Of a stretch of DNA of 19,620 nucleotides, positions 8,901-17,461 are shown in pieces. The stretch is from contig GG745336.1 of assembly GCA_000151295.1 (NCBI GenBank), forward strand, positions 8,104 to 27,723, read 5' to 3'. The position numbers and the translations under genes are program-made. Within the stretch, counting starts at the first letter, position 1; the number at the start of each line of letters is the position of its first letter. Under the pieces are notes generated by a model. It saw nothing but the letters and a program-made list of their open reading frames with translations. It made no database searches and was not told where the DNA came from. The DNA is from Allomyces macrogynus ATCC 38327 (Eukaryota; Blastocladiomycota; Blastocladiomycetes; Blastocladiales; Blastocladiaceae).

Positions 8901-11130
8901 TGGGGGTATCCGAGCGGCCTCGGCAAAGAACGTCGGATCGAGCAAAAACTGCTGCCGGAACGCTTCCGACACCAAGTAGTACATTTTGCCCTATCGATGC
9001 GGAAGAAGTAAGGAAGCCGAAGCACTGACGGGGCCAATGAGCGCAACAACGCACCAAGTATTCGGCCGAGAACTGCGCGTCACCCTTGCGCAAAATAGAC
9101 CGGTTGACGAGCGTGACCGGGCAGTAGTCGTACGTGTTCCCAAACTCAAACAGAGGCTCGACAATCTTGGTCGCCTTGGGCGCAAACGGGTCGATACTGC
9201 GCCGAACCTGCGTGAACGTGGCTTCAGCCGTGGGCTGTCGCTCAATCGTCGTAAACTTGACGTCGCCACTGTCCTCGAGCACCTTGGTGATTTCAATCAA
9301 TTCCTCGTCGAAATGCGCCGACGCCGCGGCAAGATCGGCGGGTTCGGGTGTGCCCGAGTCAGCAGCCCCGCCGGCACCGGCATTCGTCGAGCGCAAGACA
9401 AGAACGTGGTCGGGCACCAGCTTGGCCTCGACCAGACGGAGCGCGGCCTCGCGCGTCGTCGGGAACATGTCCATGACCCAGCCGTCGTCGGTGCCAGAAC
9501 CGTCGGGGAAGAACGCGGCGCGGATCAGGTCCACGGACACATCGCCAGGCAGCGGCTTGCCAGACCGCAGCTTTTTCAGTGCGAGTCGAACGAGTGCGTC
9601 CGGGTGCGACTCGGCCGCGTCGCTGTTGAAGAGCGACTTGAGGTGCTCGCCGAGATCAATGACCTTGACGCCATACGCCGCGGCAATGCGGCGAGCGAGT
9701 GCAGATTTGCCGCTGCCGGGCACGCCGAGCACAGCGACTTTGAGCCCGTGGAGCCGAGGTGGGCCCGAGACGTATAAGAGCGGGCTGTCGAGTAGCATGC
9801 GCTTGAGCAGCAGCGTCGACGGTTAAGTAAATGTGCTGATGTGAACGGGTCCGTGGGAGCAAACGCGCCGTGGATTAGTGCTCAAGTCGCTCGAGTCGAA
9901 GGAGCACCCAGGGTCGAACCTTAAACCCCACGGCAAACTGGAGCGAACCAGCGACGAGAGTCTTGGCGTGGTACCGCGTGACGGGACAGAACTGACCCCA
10001 CTCGCTGAGCGACCGCCGAGGCAAATCGTCGGCGCCGTGTGCGCTCTGGACGGACTCGACGCTGTCGCCGGTGATGGCCTCGGGCAGGACCGTCGGGTTG
10101 AAGCAGCGGTGCAGCTCCAAAAACACCTTGACGTCGTCAAAGAGTGCGTCGGGGCAGAGCGTTGCGTCGAGCCGAAGTTGATGGCACGACGGCACAATCG
10201 CCAAGAGCGAGTCGCACGCAGTTCGTTTCCAATCGTCGGGGACTGCGGGGACGGGGATCAGACTGCAGCAGGGGTTGCTGAAGGGTCAGAACCAACGAGA
10301 CAAGTCGGTAAGCACCCCAACACGACGGACCGTTGAAGAACATTCTTCGAAATGGGCTGCAACGAGCGAGATCGAACAACGTTGGCCGTGGACAGGAGAG
10401 TCGGGTGGTTCGGGTACGCCAGCGGTACCCTCGTCCTCACCTTCTTCCTTGTCGCCGCCGGTTTCGGGTTCGTTTTCCTGCCCTTGGCCCTCGGCCGCGT
10501 CTGGTGGCGCGTCCAGCTGAACAGGTGCACCGACGACGTGATGCCGCGCGTAGCGCAGGCCCGTCACAGGGTCCCAGAGCACGGTCTCGCACCGTGATGC
10601 GAGGTCGACGGGATCAATCACGAGGTGGACGAGAAACGTGTCGGCGGGCGACTTTCTCGCCAGCGAGACGAGCGGATCCCCAACACTCGCCGCGATGCCC
10701 GTGCTGGGAACCTCGATGATCGATCCTAGAGAACGAAACCGGCTCAGTTTCCAGGTGCTGGTGCAGGTGCTTTGGCGTCTGAGCATGCTTACCGCGAAAT
10801 TCGACGGACGCACTCGATGCCTCGGCGACGAGAGCCTCGTGGACCACGTTTGCGGGCAGCCCCTGCCCAGCCTTGAGCATATTCGTCCACTAGTTGTCGC
10901 GAGATGTGAGCAAGTTGCTGGACCCATTGCCCGTAGCGAATGCGTCGTTGCCGACTCGCCGTCCGGGATTCGAGACACACTACCTCGGCATGTTTCGGGT
11001 GTGATCTGCGCTGGATAATGTCTTCAGCCAATGCGGCCGGGTCGACGTGGACGTGGTTGAGCGCTGTCGCGAGTCGAGCGGCAACAGTGGATTTGCCGGC
11101 CAAGGGCGGGCCCGTCACAAAGATGCGCAT
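5930..11130 (-). CDS. AK9: Adenylate kinase 9 homologue, four P-loop domains (about 14 exons)
   Basis: AK9 is a large cilium-associated nucleoside mono/diphosphate kinase with repeated adenylate-kinase modules. A consistent splice path is 11130-10984, 10889-10793, 10725-10418, 10356-10331, 10277-9920, 9801-9055, 8990-8862, 8784-8372, 8290-8146, 8059-7968, 7887-7770, 7696-6881, 6818-6541 and 6473-5930, giving about 1405 residues. Walker A loops: GPPLAGKST (11112), GVPGSGKSA (9726), GPTGSGK/ST split by an intron (8862/8784) and GPPLTGKST (7618). Each module boundary carries the AK9 hallmark C-P-V motif: FCPVTRYH, YCPVTLVN, LCPVSLED, YCPVSLDM, YCPVSLLN. The C-terminal domain (LVSLPTTTYLEKTV, RLRPKLPFM) fits vertebrate AK9. 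It is shorter than the about 1900-residue human protein because the acidic linkers are small; one (EENEPETGG-type, about 10470) remains. Junctions at 10417-10278 and 9919-9802 are tentative. The start at 11130 lies close to the first P-loop, so an upstream exon is possible. Confidence 0.92.
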
Positions 11131-11689
11131 CGTGGATCCTTCAGCGGTTGCAATGCATCGAGTTGGGATTGCGGTGGGTCGGTGTCGACGAGCAGGATCT
11201 CCATCACGCCGGGCTCGGCCTACCGTCTCCAACCCGAGCAGTAGGTCACGGTCACGTGTCCGGTTTGCCGAAGTGCGAGGTTGGTCGAGCTTGCTGCCCG
11301 TCAGCCCTGCTACCCCTCGCAACAATCAAAACAGCCCGGCGACGGTGAACCACGATGGAGACGCATCGGCACGCGCGCTGAGATAAGAAGCTGCGCCAGA
11401 ACCCTGACAGGCGCCCCGTCTCCGTTGACGGGTGATCCGCTGAGGGATATCGACGAATTTGAGCCGTGAGAGCAGAATGTCATCGGAACCTGCCTGCCTT
11501 TCTCGAAGGGGACGGCTGCCTCAGCCGCTGCGTGGTCGAGCGGCTGGTCACGCCAACGCTATCGGGTGGCAAACTGGGCGAAACGACAGGCTCGATCTGA
11601 GAAGAGTTCAAGGCGCTAACGGCAACGGGGATCAACGGGGCAAAATATGTATCTACAATGGTTGTGGGGCACCGGAACGAGGATGAAAA
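11131..11689. other. Intergenic: AK9 upstream region and 3' flank of the small membrane-protein gene
   Basis: Nothing here is clearly coding. A short minus-strand frame from ATG 11204 (MEILLVDTDPP...) runs in a different frame into the AK9 start and has plausible composition, so a 5' exon of AK9 or an upstream reading frame cannot be excluded. The rest should contain the AK9 promoter. No repeat or RNA gene was seen. Confidence 0.5.
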
Positions 11690-12156
11690 TCAAATCTTGT
11701 CACGAGCCTTCAGCTCCGCGAGGTCCTGGTCGCTCAACGAGGTCAACCTGGACATTTTGTCAAAGAACCACTGGCGAAACTACACGCGACAGAAGTAGGT
11801 CAAGGAGACGGTCGAGGGCGAGACGCGGTGGTGGAGAGAGACGGTACCGAGGAGAGAACATGGTTTTCAGATCCGTTGTCGTAGTAGAGGGCCGTGTAGA
11901 GCCCAGCACCTATTCGCCACCATCCAGCGAGTCAGCGTCGGCACTCAGCGCTCGACGGAAGCGCCGCATCGCGGCAAGTAGGCACCGAGCGAGATCACAA
12001 TCGATGCAGCGTGGAAGCGACGCGACCACGCTGGTGGTTCGTGCAGGGCCTTGGCATTGAGCACGCGGCGCATAAACTTGGCGCGCTGCTCTCGGACACC
12101 TCGGCCGGGTGGGTAAACTTGGGGACCCGTCGCTCAAATTGTTCGCGGGCCGACAT
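11690..12156 (-). CDS. Small single-span membrane protein (3 exons, one frame break)
   Basis: Not recognised. From ATG 12156 the product starts MSAREQFERRVPKFTHPAEV and continues, after a frame break near 12094-12102, with EQRAKFMRRVLNAKALHEPP, a hydrophobic span FHAASIVISLGAGLYTALYY, then NGSENHVLSS and a charged end DLAELKARDKI. Exons 12156-11986, 11909-11848 and 11779-11690 are separated by GT-AG introns of 76 and 68 nt. The spliced length is 323 nt, one short of a full frame, so a single missing base (for example one G in a GG before AGCAG) would give 107 residues. If the break is real, translation could start at the internal ATG 12073. Size, one transmembrane helix and basic N-terminal half suggest a mitochondrial or ER membrane subunit, but this is inference. 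It lies downstream of no operon partner; its 5' end faces the F-box-like gene 426 bp away. Confidence 0.65.
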
Positions 12157-12582
12157 GACAGATTGGGTGGTTTGGGTGGATTGGACAGATTGGGCGATTC
12201 GGCGAGGACTGGTGGACCGTGAATGATGATTGCTGGATGTTCGATCGTGCGCCGTGGCGCTGCAAGAGCGATCCGTCGTCGACTGCAGCGCAGGTAATAT
12301 TGCTTGAGGAGGATGGACTTGATTTCGTTGCCGGTCGATTCATGCACCAGCAGAGAGCAAGCGGCCGCAAGCAGCGCATCCCAAATCAACAAATCAAGGC
12401 TGCTGAAGCAACGAGTCACATGAGAGTGACATGGACGAACAATCATCGTCGACTTCACCGAATGCCAGCCAATCACCGCGTCAAGCAGGAGTAGGACCAA
12501 CACCAACGTTGCGACCGTACCAACTCGACGAGGTCGACGCCACGCCGCCGCACTATCTCTAGGCCACGCCGAAAAGCACCCA
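12157..12582. other. Divergent intergenic region, small membrane protein / F-box-like gene
   Basis: The 426 bp separate two outward-facing start codons and should hold both promoters. Apart from the CCAAT cluster no motif, repeat or small gene stands out. A minus-strand open frame crossing this region is antisense to the gene at 12583 and has no recognisable domain. Confidence 0.5.
12162..12193 (-). promoter_or_regulatory. Cluster of three CCAAT pentamers (minus strand)
   Basis: ATTGG occurs at 12162-12166, 12180-12184 and 12189-12193, that is CCAAT three times on the minus strand within about 40 bp upstream of ATG 12156. They lie in a short degenerate repeat of GATTGGG-like units. CCAAT is the NF-Y/HAP core; closeness to the start codon is unusual for a promoter element and they may simply be part of the repeat. 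Confidence 0.3.
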
Positions 12583-13736
12583 ATGACCTCAAGCTCAAGC
12601 AACGCCGACCAAACGCCGGGCCTGCTTCGCATTCTTGCCGAGCCTGCTGCCGCTGCCGTCTTGGCCGAACATCTCGGCACGACAGCCGCGCTGATCCGCC
12701 TGCGGTGCCTCTCCAAATATGCCGCCTCGGTGCTCGGGCCCGCCAACGACCCAGTGTGGGATGCGCTCCTCGACCTCGTTTTTCCCTGCAACGCTCGCAG
12801 GCTAGGCCGGTGGATCGACTCTGTCCTGCCCGTGCTCCTCGACTCTGAGCAGACTCAGTCGCTTGTCCAGTCGCCGTCTGCCCTGTTCCGCCACCTCCAT
12901 GCACTCTTCCGTCTCGCTTCCAAGTCGACGACTCCTGACAATAACATTGTCTGTGCTGCTGCGGCGAGTTCGGCGAGCGAAGACGCCACTGGCGCCGCCT
13001 TGACGAGTGCCTTGGGCCGGCTCGACCTCGGTGATCTCGCCCAGATTCCCGAAGTCCCACCGGTCGTCCACGACCAGGCCAAGCAGGCATTTGCGTTCAT
13101 GGCCACCTTTGAGAAGAATGGCGACGTCGACGAGCTTCACCGCGCCATCGTGCTCGGGCTCCAGGCCGTGGCGCAATACCCGTTCCACCCGGGCCTCTAC
13201 TATGTGCTTGCGTTTGCCGCATCGGTCCTGGGGCTCTACCACCAGGCGCTCAGTATCGTCAAGTTTGGGCTGGATGTGGATCCAACGTTTGAGGACATGA
13301 ACGGTGAACATTTGGTCCTTTTCCCCAGTCTGGCCCTTTTCACGTGGCTCACTCGCACCCCAACCTGTCGTTATTAGAGCTCAAGGAGCGTCTCTTGACC
13401 GTCATCAAGGATCAGCCGGCGCACCACCCGCTGCTCAGCACTCTCCACCCGCCGACGCTGCTCCCCGCGATTGCTCAAGCGCTTCGGGCCGTGTTTACGC
13501 AACACGATCGCGACCGCGACGGTGCGTGGACGCACCGCGAGCTGCGCGATTTCATTGGCGCCATGAACGGCGCAAGGCCCGACATCGCCTTTTGCCAGCA
13601 GTTTGCGCGCATGTTTGGCGCCGATGCGCGTGGTTTCTTGGTTGAGGAGGGGTTCCTCGAGTTTTTCGCACAGCAGTCGGCCAACGAGCCCGATGAGACG
13701 CTGCGCGACTTGGAGAAAATGGGTATTTTGCTGTAG
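12583..13736 (+). CDS. F-box-like / helical-repeat / EF-hand protein (2 exons)
   Basis: Not a family I can name. Exons 12583-13303 and 13378-13736 (74-nt intron, donor GTGAAC, acceptor TTATTAG) join to 359 residues. Residues about 15-70 look F-box-like: LIRLRCLSKYAASVLGP then NDPVWDALLDLVFP, resembling the 'lr.vsk.w..l..dp.vW..l' core. Residues about 175-240 form paired helices with TPR character (HRAIVLGLQAVAQYPFHPGL, then SVLGLYHQALSIVKFGLDVDP). The C-terminal part has one well-formed EF-hand loop at 13506-13541: D-R-D-R-D-G-A-W-T-H-R-E, with acidic residues at positions 1, 3, 5 and 12 and Gly at 6, so calcium binding is plausible. A second, non-canonical EF-like helix pair may follow. The F-box call is weaker than the EF-hand call. 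No signal peptide or membrane span. Confidence 0.85.
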
Positions 13737-14365
13737 ATTTGGTATCATCTGTCTCTTTGTCAATGTGACCATTACACCTTGGCCCTGTCATTTCCTGTCA
13801 TGGAGCGAGTGCGTTACCTGTATAGTGGACAAGACCTGGACTGTGCCGAGAATCATATGAATCAAGCATGGAGGACGAAAACTCTTCTGAACCATCATCG
13901 TTGCCATCTCCATTCCTCGCGGCGACGGCCCATCACATGTGAAAGTCTCGCATCATAGCGCTGCTCATTTCGGCCAAGAAGTCATGCATGCGCAAGCCAT
14001 TCCACGGCAGGCAAGCATTTCAGATTGAGTACTCACGCACGGAAAGAAAATCAGATGTCCAGCTTTCCGATGCCCTCCTGACCGAAGAAGCCTGATGCTT
14101 GGTGCGCGGAAGTATCTCCAATCGTGTTTTACCAACGTCTCGGCTTGAACAGTCTGTTCGCAAATATCTCACGAACAATCCAACCCCCACCCATCGATTT
14201 GCTCAAGGCCTATCAATCAGGTCAAACCGTGTCTGCAGGCATGCGCGATACTCCACAAGCCACGAGTGCTCGCCTGCCAGCGTAAGCAACCGCAACCGCC
14301 AATGCCGCGGCCGGATAGGATGGTGAGCAAGCCGCGCACCAGCGACTGCAATCATCGCACACCCG
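13737..14365. other. Intergenic region between convergent genes
   Basis: This 629-bp stretch lies between the stop of the EF-hand gene and the stop of the LRR gene and should hold both 3' ends. It is less GC-rich than the genes. I see no convincing gene, tRNA or repeat. Confidence 0.5.
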
Positions 14366-15775
14366 TCACTTGGCATTTTCGAGCGTACGCAGAGACCGTG
14401 GCAACGCGCATACCCACACGACGTGGTCGTCGACTCTTGTCCCTTGAAGCATGGTGAGACCTTTCAGTCCCAGGTACTTGAGCTTGAACGGCAATGGCGT
14501 TGGGACCGTCGAGAGCTGATTATCGCCGAGGTCAAGGTGGATGAGCGCGGGTGGCCATCGCGTGGTCAGCGGCGCAACGTGCTCCGTGGTCAGCGCGCAT
14601 GCTTGCAGGGTGAGCGACTCGAGCGTCAGAGGCAGGTGCGGGAACAAGTCACGGCCAAGCTCGTCTTGGTCAAACTTGGACAGATCAAGCGACACGAGAG
14701 ACGGGGGAAGAAGCGGCGCGAGTGCGGCAAGGAAACCACCATGATTATTGTCGTGATGCAACGTGAGGTGCTGGAGGCGACGGTCGAGGTTGAGGTGATC
14801 GATCGTGAACGCGGTCCACTTCGGGATTGTGAGCTTGAGAGAGCAAGTCAAGGCCGGCAACTGCCCGAGCAGCTCGACAAGACTCTCTGAGGATCGCGGC
14901 ACGGCAACATCCGTGTCACCATCGGCCATTATCAACCCTCTCCACATGCTTCCTCACCGAACATGTCGCCATCGATCCAGACGGCTCGACCGAATCGGGC
15001 ATGCACGCGGCAATATTCTCGAGCGCCATGATCTCGCGCTCCTTGCGCGCCCTCGCCGCCAGGGGCAGCCAAATCTCGCGCATGCCCGTGCGCGGCAAGC
15101 TTGCCGCGAGATCGGCCATGCCCTGCAGGTACAGGCACTCGTCCAAATGGAACACCTTGAGATACAGCAGCCCGGCGAGCCCGCGCACCGTTGCCACGCC
15201 GAAAAAGCGGTCGCGTTACTCTTTGATCTTGAGCTCGACGAGCGACGCAGGTAAGTGTTGCGCAAATAGATGCTTCAGCAACTTGTCCCCCTCGTAGGCG
15301 CCCGACTCGCAAAAGGTCAATGAATGCAAGGTTGGTGGCAGCGCCCCGTGGAAAAACGCGCGCTCGAAATTATCGCCTCTGCACGTCGCCAAATTGGCGA
15401 GCACGAGGTGCTTGACAGAGCACGGAATTGTCGGCAGGTCATCGCTCAAGTCGGGAAATGGACCGAGCGGTCGGGCGTGCCTTGCAGGAGACCGGCGGCA
15501 AAAGACGGGGACGCCATTGCTGTTCTGAATCAAACGTGGTTGTTGCGTCCAAGCCGAAGATCTGTGCGCAAAAGTCCCCGTTGGCAATGCGAGCGCAACC
15601 AGGAGCAAGTGCGGACCCGACAAACTTGGTGGAGAAGCAAGGTCGGCCGTGCGCGGGCCCCCAGATTTATGGTGGGTCGGATCGACGTGGGGAGTGGGTC
15701 GTGCTGAGCAAGCGAAGGAACGCCGCTGGGGGCCAGCTGACGTGGACCGGACATGAGCTTGATCTTCTCCGTCAT
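14366..15775 (-). CDS. Leucine-rich-repeat protein, 5' end uncertain
   Basis: Function unknown; LRR domains bind proteins. Three blocks carry LRR consensus. The first, ending near 15219-15240, has CSVKHLVLANLATCRGDNF, ALPPTLHSLTFCESG and LPASLVELKI. The second (15155-14958, 66 codons) has VFHLDECLYLQGM. The third (14884-14366, 173 codons) has LLPPSLVSLDLSKF, LPLTLESLTLQACAL, WPPALIHLDLGDNQLS and FKLKYLGLKGL. The last intron (14957-14885, donor GTGAGG) is convincing. Between blocks one and two an in-frame TAA at 15218-15216 must be either inside an 84-nt intron (15239-15156) or a nonsense mutation, because LRR-like sequence continues in the same frame on both sides of it. The 5' end is not resolved: ATG 15775 (MTEKIKLMSGPRQ) is one candidate and needs another intron before block one. 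Confidence 0.65.
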
Positions 15776-16184
15776 CAGCTCTCTTCTCTGTCTGTGCCAA
15801 GTGGCGTGGAAATTGTGAGAGCTGGACCGTGCTTCTGCGAGTTGACTGGGCTGTGATGCTGCATGGGTCGTCGTTGTTGTATATCTGACTGAATGCACGA
15901 CGCACCACAGCGCATCCATGAATTCTGTGGAGGTGACCGCGGGTCCGGGGACTTGAAACGGTTGTTTTGTGATCTTTTGCTGCGTAACTGCCCCGAGGCT
16001 ATTGAAATGAAGTGCCGAGGTGTCATCTTTTGATCGTGGGGCAAAAAAGTATCAGCGACTGGAGCAAATCCGTCTTGGTGACATCAATGACCGAACAGGC
16101 GGTCCAGATGAACAACATGCTCGAACCCCAACCGGTGATCCATTCCAGGTGAACATGTCCAAAGTGACAGTCCTCTCCACCGTC
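15776..16184. other. Intergenic: LRR gene upstream region and LRRC51 3' flank
   Basis: The 409 bp should hold the promoter of the LRR gene and the end of the LRRC51-like transcript. No reading frame, repeat or RNA gene stands out. The 5' exon of the LRR gene may extend into it. Confidence 0.4.
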
Positions 16185-17138
16185 TCAGTCCCTCTTCCCC
16201 TCACTCGCGCCCACGGCCGCTGTACGCGGCGCGCCGGCACCTTTCCCTCCACTCCCGGCCGTGTACCGCGCCGTCGACCGGTCCCCACGCGAGACACCGC
16301 CGAAATCGAGATGACGAAGACGCGGGCAGGCGCGCAAAATGGCCGTCTTGTAGTCCTTGTCTGCGGCAGCCGGGTTGCCGTGCATAGTGAGCGTAGCGAG
16401 GTATTGCGCGCATGGTAGCTTGGAGAGGGCGCGTTCGACGGCGCGAAGGTTGTCGATGGCGTTGGCGTGCAGGTAGAGGTGCGTGAGGTTTGGGCAGAGG
16501 GCGATGGCCTGGAGCAACATGCAAGGGCGTGAGTTGGCGTCGACGGAAAGCGAAAAGAGCAAGGAAGCGACGCACAGACGCACCTCGTCGACGGCGGTGA
16601 GCCGGTTGAAGCTCAGGTCGAGCCACTTGAGTCGCGTCGGTTCGATGCCGACGCGGCGCAAAAGGGCCGGGAACTGGGTCGCGTCGAGCTTGGCGAGTTG
16701 GTTGTTGCCGAGCTTGAGGGCAACGCGGACGACGGTACTGGTCGCGGTGCTCGACTTTGGCGCGGTCGGATCGGTACTCGAGGCATTGCCCGCGCCGGAT
16801 CGCGTCGGCGTCGACTGCTGGCTGATGGAAACCTTGCGCATGCTGAACGAGGTGCTGGGCGAGGCAGTTGCGTCGGAGGTTGTGGCCAAGGACGCGTTGG
16901 CGGCGGCAAAAGCAGCAGCAGCAGCGTTGCCAGGTGCCGACGAGCTGGAGGGAGAGTTGGTAGACGTGTTGGCGGCGGCGGCAGCCTCTTCGGCATCGAG
17001 CTCAGCAAAGAAGTCGGCAATCGAGGTGGCATCGTGGAAGGTGAGGTCGATGGGGTCGGCTACGGTCTCGTCCCACTGGCGCTTGACAATCGATTGGGCG
17101 GCGGCGGCGCCGTGCGCGCTCGCGGCGGTGGCGGCCAT
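16185..17138 (-). CDS. LRRC51: LRRC51-like leucine-rich-repeat protein (2 exons)
   Basis: LRRC51 is a small conserved LRR protein found mainly in ciliated eukaryotes; its molecular role is poorly defined. Exons 17138-16584 and 16508-16185 join to 292 residues. Family landmarks: near the N terminus DPIDLTFHDATSI, then VALKLGNNQLAKLD, LKWLDLSFNRLTAVDE joined to AIALCPNLTHLYLHANAI, TLTMHGNPAAADKDYK and the LRR cap LRHLDFGGVSRGDRSTA. An Ala/Ser-rich insert with an acidic start (about residues 60-120) separates the N-terminal motif from the repeats. The intron (16583-16509, donor GTGCGT, acceptor CTCCAG) is 75 nt with no stop, so unspliced RNA also stays in frame. I chose ATG 17138 because the N-terminal motif follows about 30 residues later and upstream in-frame sequence is Arg/Cys-rich and unlike protein. 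Divergent from SEN2. Confidence 0.85.
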   Translation of the reverse strand: MAATAASAHGAAAAQSIVKRQWDETVADPIDLTFHDATSIADFFAELDAEEAAAAANTSTNSPSSSSAPGNAAAAAFAAANASLATTSDATASPSTSFSMRKVSISQQSTPTRSGAGNASSTDPTAPKSSTATSTVVRVALKLGNNQLAKLDATQFPALLRRVGIEPTRLKWLDLSFNRLTAVDEVRLCVASLLFSLSVDANSRPCMLLQAIALCPNLTHLYLHANAIDNLRAVERALSKLPCAQYLATLTMHGNPAAADKDYKTAILRACPRLRHLDFGGVSRGDRSTARYTAGSGGKGAGAPRTAAVGASEGKRD

Positions 17139-17461
17139 CTTGGCGGCGTGCGGCAAGTTGGCAGGCGGAGGCGCGGTCGTGAAGCAGCGTCGTGCTCGAC
17201 GCGGCGGTCGACGGCCGCGGCCGTGGCGGCGGCACGCGTCACGCGGCAATGTGTCACCGCGCGCGCGGCCGCAGTTCCATTTCGCTGCAACTGGTCGTGA
17301 TCGCACACGGCTGCACGCGAGCAGCGCGCTGCTGCCACCGCACCGACGGCGCACCGGCGAGCCGCGCGCAACCGGCCAGGCTCCACGCCGCCGCCGCCCA
17401 CGGCCTGCCCACGCCGCCGCGCGACAAGGCTGCCCCATGCACAAGAACAGCCGACCCCGCC
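17139..17461. other. Divergent intergenic region, LRRC51 / SEN2
   Basis: 323 bp between outward-facing starts, very GC-rich, with many CpG. It should act as a bidirectional promoter. Long open frames on both strands are a by-product of the base composition. If SEN2 starts at 17645 the region is 506 bp. Confidence 0.5.

Noticed and set aside
8086..9826. Several plus-strand open frames of 130-300 codons over the AK9 region
   Set aside because: All are antisense shadows of AK9 exons, produced by GC-rich codon use.
11910..12791. Minus-strand open frame of about 290 codons
   Set aside because: One end is antisense to the F-box-like gene and the other overlaps the small membrane-protein gene in the wrong frame; composition is not protein-like.
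15245..15256. CAG/GTAAGT splice donor on the plus strand
   Set aside because: It lies antisense within the LRR gene and no plus-strand gene uses it.
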